This document shows, piece by piece, positions 51,681 through 51,974 of a stretch of 51,974 nt of DNA. Origin of the DNA: Bacteroidales bacterium (GTDB taxonomy: Bacteria; Bacteroidota; Bacteroidia; Bacteroidales; P3); assembly GCA_031262295.1 (NCBI GenBank), contig JAISIA010000034.1, forward strand, positions 1-51,974, in the 5' to 3' direction. Each line of letters opens with the position of its first letter. The first letter of the stretch is position 1. The translations under genes were made by a program, and so were the position numbers. A model generated the notes under the pieces. The model was not told the DNA's origin and searched no databases. It worked only from the letters and a program-made list of their open reading frames with translations.

Positions 51681-51974
51681 GTAGCCTTTTTATAATCTAT
51701 CTATATTTCAACAAGATTAAAACAAGGTTTTAGTAATTTAAAACAAAGATAAATTTTTATGTAAATACAATAATTAACAATCTTCTTACATAAGAAAAAA
51801 GACTTAAATATTATCTTTTCAAAAAAAATTAACAAAATTTCCCCACAAAACCCCTAAATTTTAACATTTCATCCTCATAAAAAACACAAAATTTGACGAA
51901 TTTTTAACATTTCACTCAATTTTTGTCGGCAACCGACCTTTGTTTTTCCTAACGGAATTTCAACTTTTCAAATT
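51594..51974. other. Gene-free right end of the window, repeats
   Basis: After the hairpin cluster comes a short decayed array (AAAACAAGGTTTTAG, 51720-51735). A TTAACATTTC-rich stretch (51780-51920) and a further hairpin element (51925-51960) match 10931-11115. The window ends inside this block, so the conserved promoter part may lie just beyond it. Confidence 0.7.
51925..51960 (+). repeat. Dispersed hairpin element, same context as copy 2
   Basis: GTCGGCAACCGAC, then CTTTGTTTTTCCTAACGGAA and TTTCAACTTTTCAAATT. The flanks on both sides match 11040-11115. Confidence 0.85.

Noticed and set aside
1..51974. tRNA, rRNA or tmRNA genes
   Set aside because: I looked for T-arm and rRNA-like conserved stretches in all gaps and saw none.

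Overview
The window is low-GC DNA (by eye about 30% G+C) from a member of the Bacteroidota, probably a Bacteroidales relative. The evidence is a SprA/Sov-type outer-membrane translocon, secreted proteins with type IX secretion (T9SS) C-terminal sorting domains, families typical of this phylum (DUF1573, Porin_10-like, OMP_b-brl_3-type receptors, the MutA small subunit), and many promoters of the Bacteroidota form TTG-N19/20-TAnnTTTG. I saw no rRNA or tRNA genes, insertion sequences, phage genes or CRISPR array.

Layout. 1-1910: a Cys/Lys-rich secreted repeat protein, then an ECF sigma factor, a small membrane protein and a Spy/CnrX-like periplasmic protein; this looks like a metal- or stress-sensing unit. 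2073-10804: an outer-membrane barrel protein (minus strand), then a patatin/POTRA/barrel protein, LolD, RlmB, an Ig-like lipoprotein and MutA. 11887-19655 (minus strand): the ruvA-sprA operon. 19744-20565: panB. 21289-23724 (minus strand): a FemAB/GNAT-like protein, a WlbA/WbpB-like dehydrogenase and a WlbB/WbpD-like acetyltransferase. 23982-28454: DUF1573 protein, aminotransferase, TrxB and porin. 29440-33982: a TonB-receptor-type barrel and an O-antigen-ligase-like membrane protein with TPRs. 34076-34234: a 52-residue lipoprotein. 34478-41478: two tandem M6 metalloproteases with T9SS tails. 41557-42423: a coiled-coil lipoprotein. 42963-51593: guaA, a periplasmic-binding-fold protein, a secreted protein with a probable T9SS tail, a PorE-like OmpA protein and a short ComEC-like protein.

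Shared theme: type IX secretion and the cell surface. SprA is the T9SS translocon and the M6 proteases are likely cargo. The PorE-like OmpA protein could tie the machinery to peptidoglycan. WlbA/WlbB-type enzymes make the diacetamido-uronic acid that, in Porphyromonas, contributes to the A-LPS anchor of cargo, and the WaaL-like protein belongs to the same surface-glycan biology. That linkage is inference.

The most unusual content lies between genes. (1) A hairpin element has nine perfect copies of a 13-base palindrome (GTCGGCAACCGAC) plus sequence variants that keep the stem. It is followed by a fixed TTTTCCTAACGGAAG module and lies only in 3' flanks or convergent gaps. At four genes the last base of the stop codon is the first base of the hairpin. 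(2) Arrays of about 21 bp carry palindromic AAAACGAAG/CTTCGTTTT units. (3) A conserved intergenic block occurs three times (once inverted), each with a matching promoter (TTG-N20-TAnnTTTG) and a stem-loop just downstream, which suggests an undescribed small-RNA family. One block appears to preserve an empty site for the hairpin element, suggesting that the element moves.
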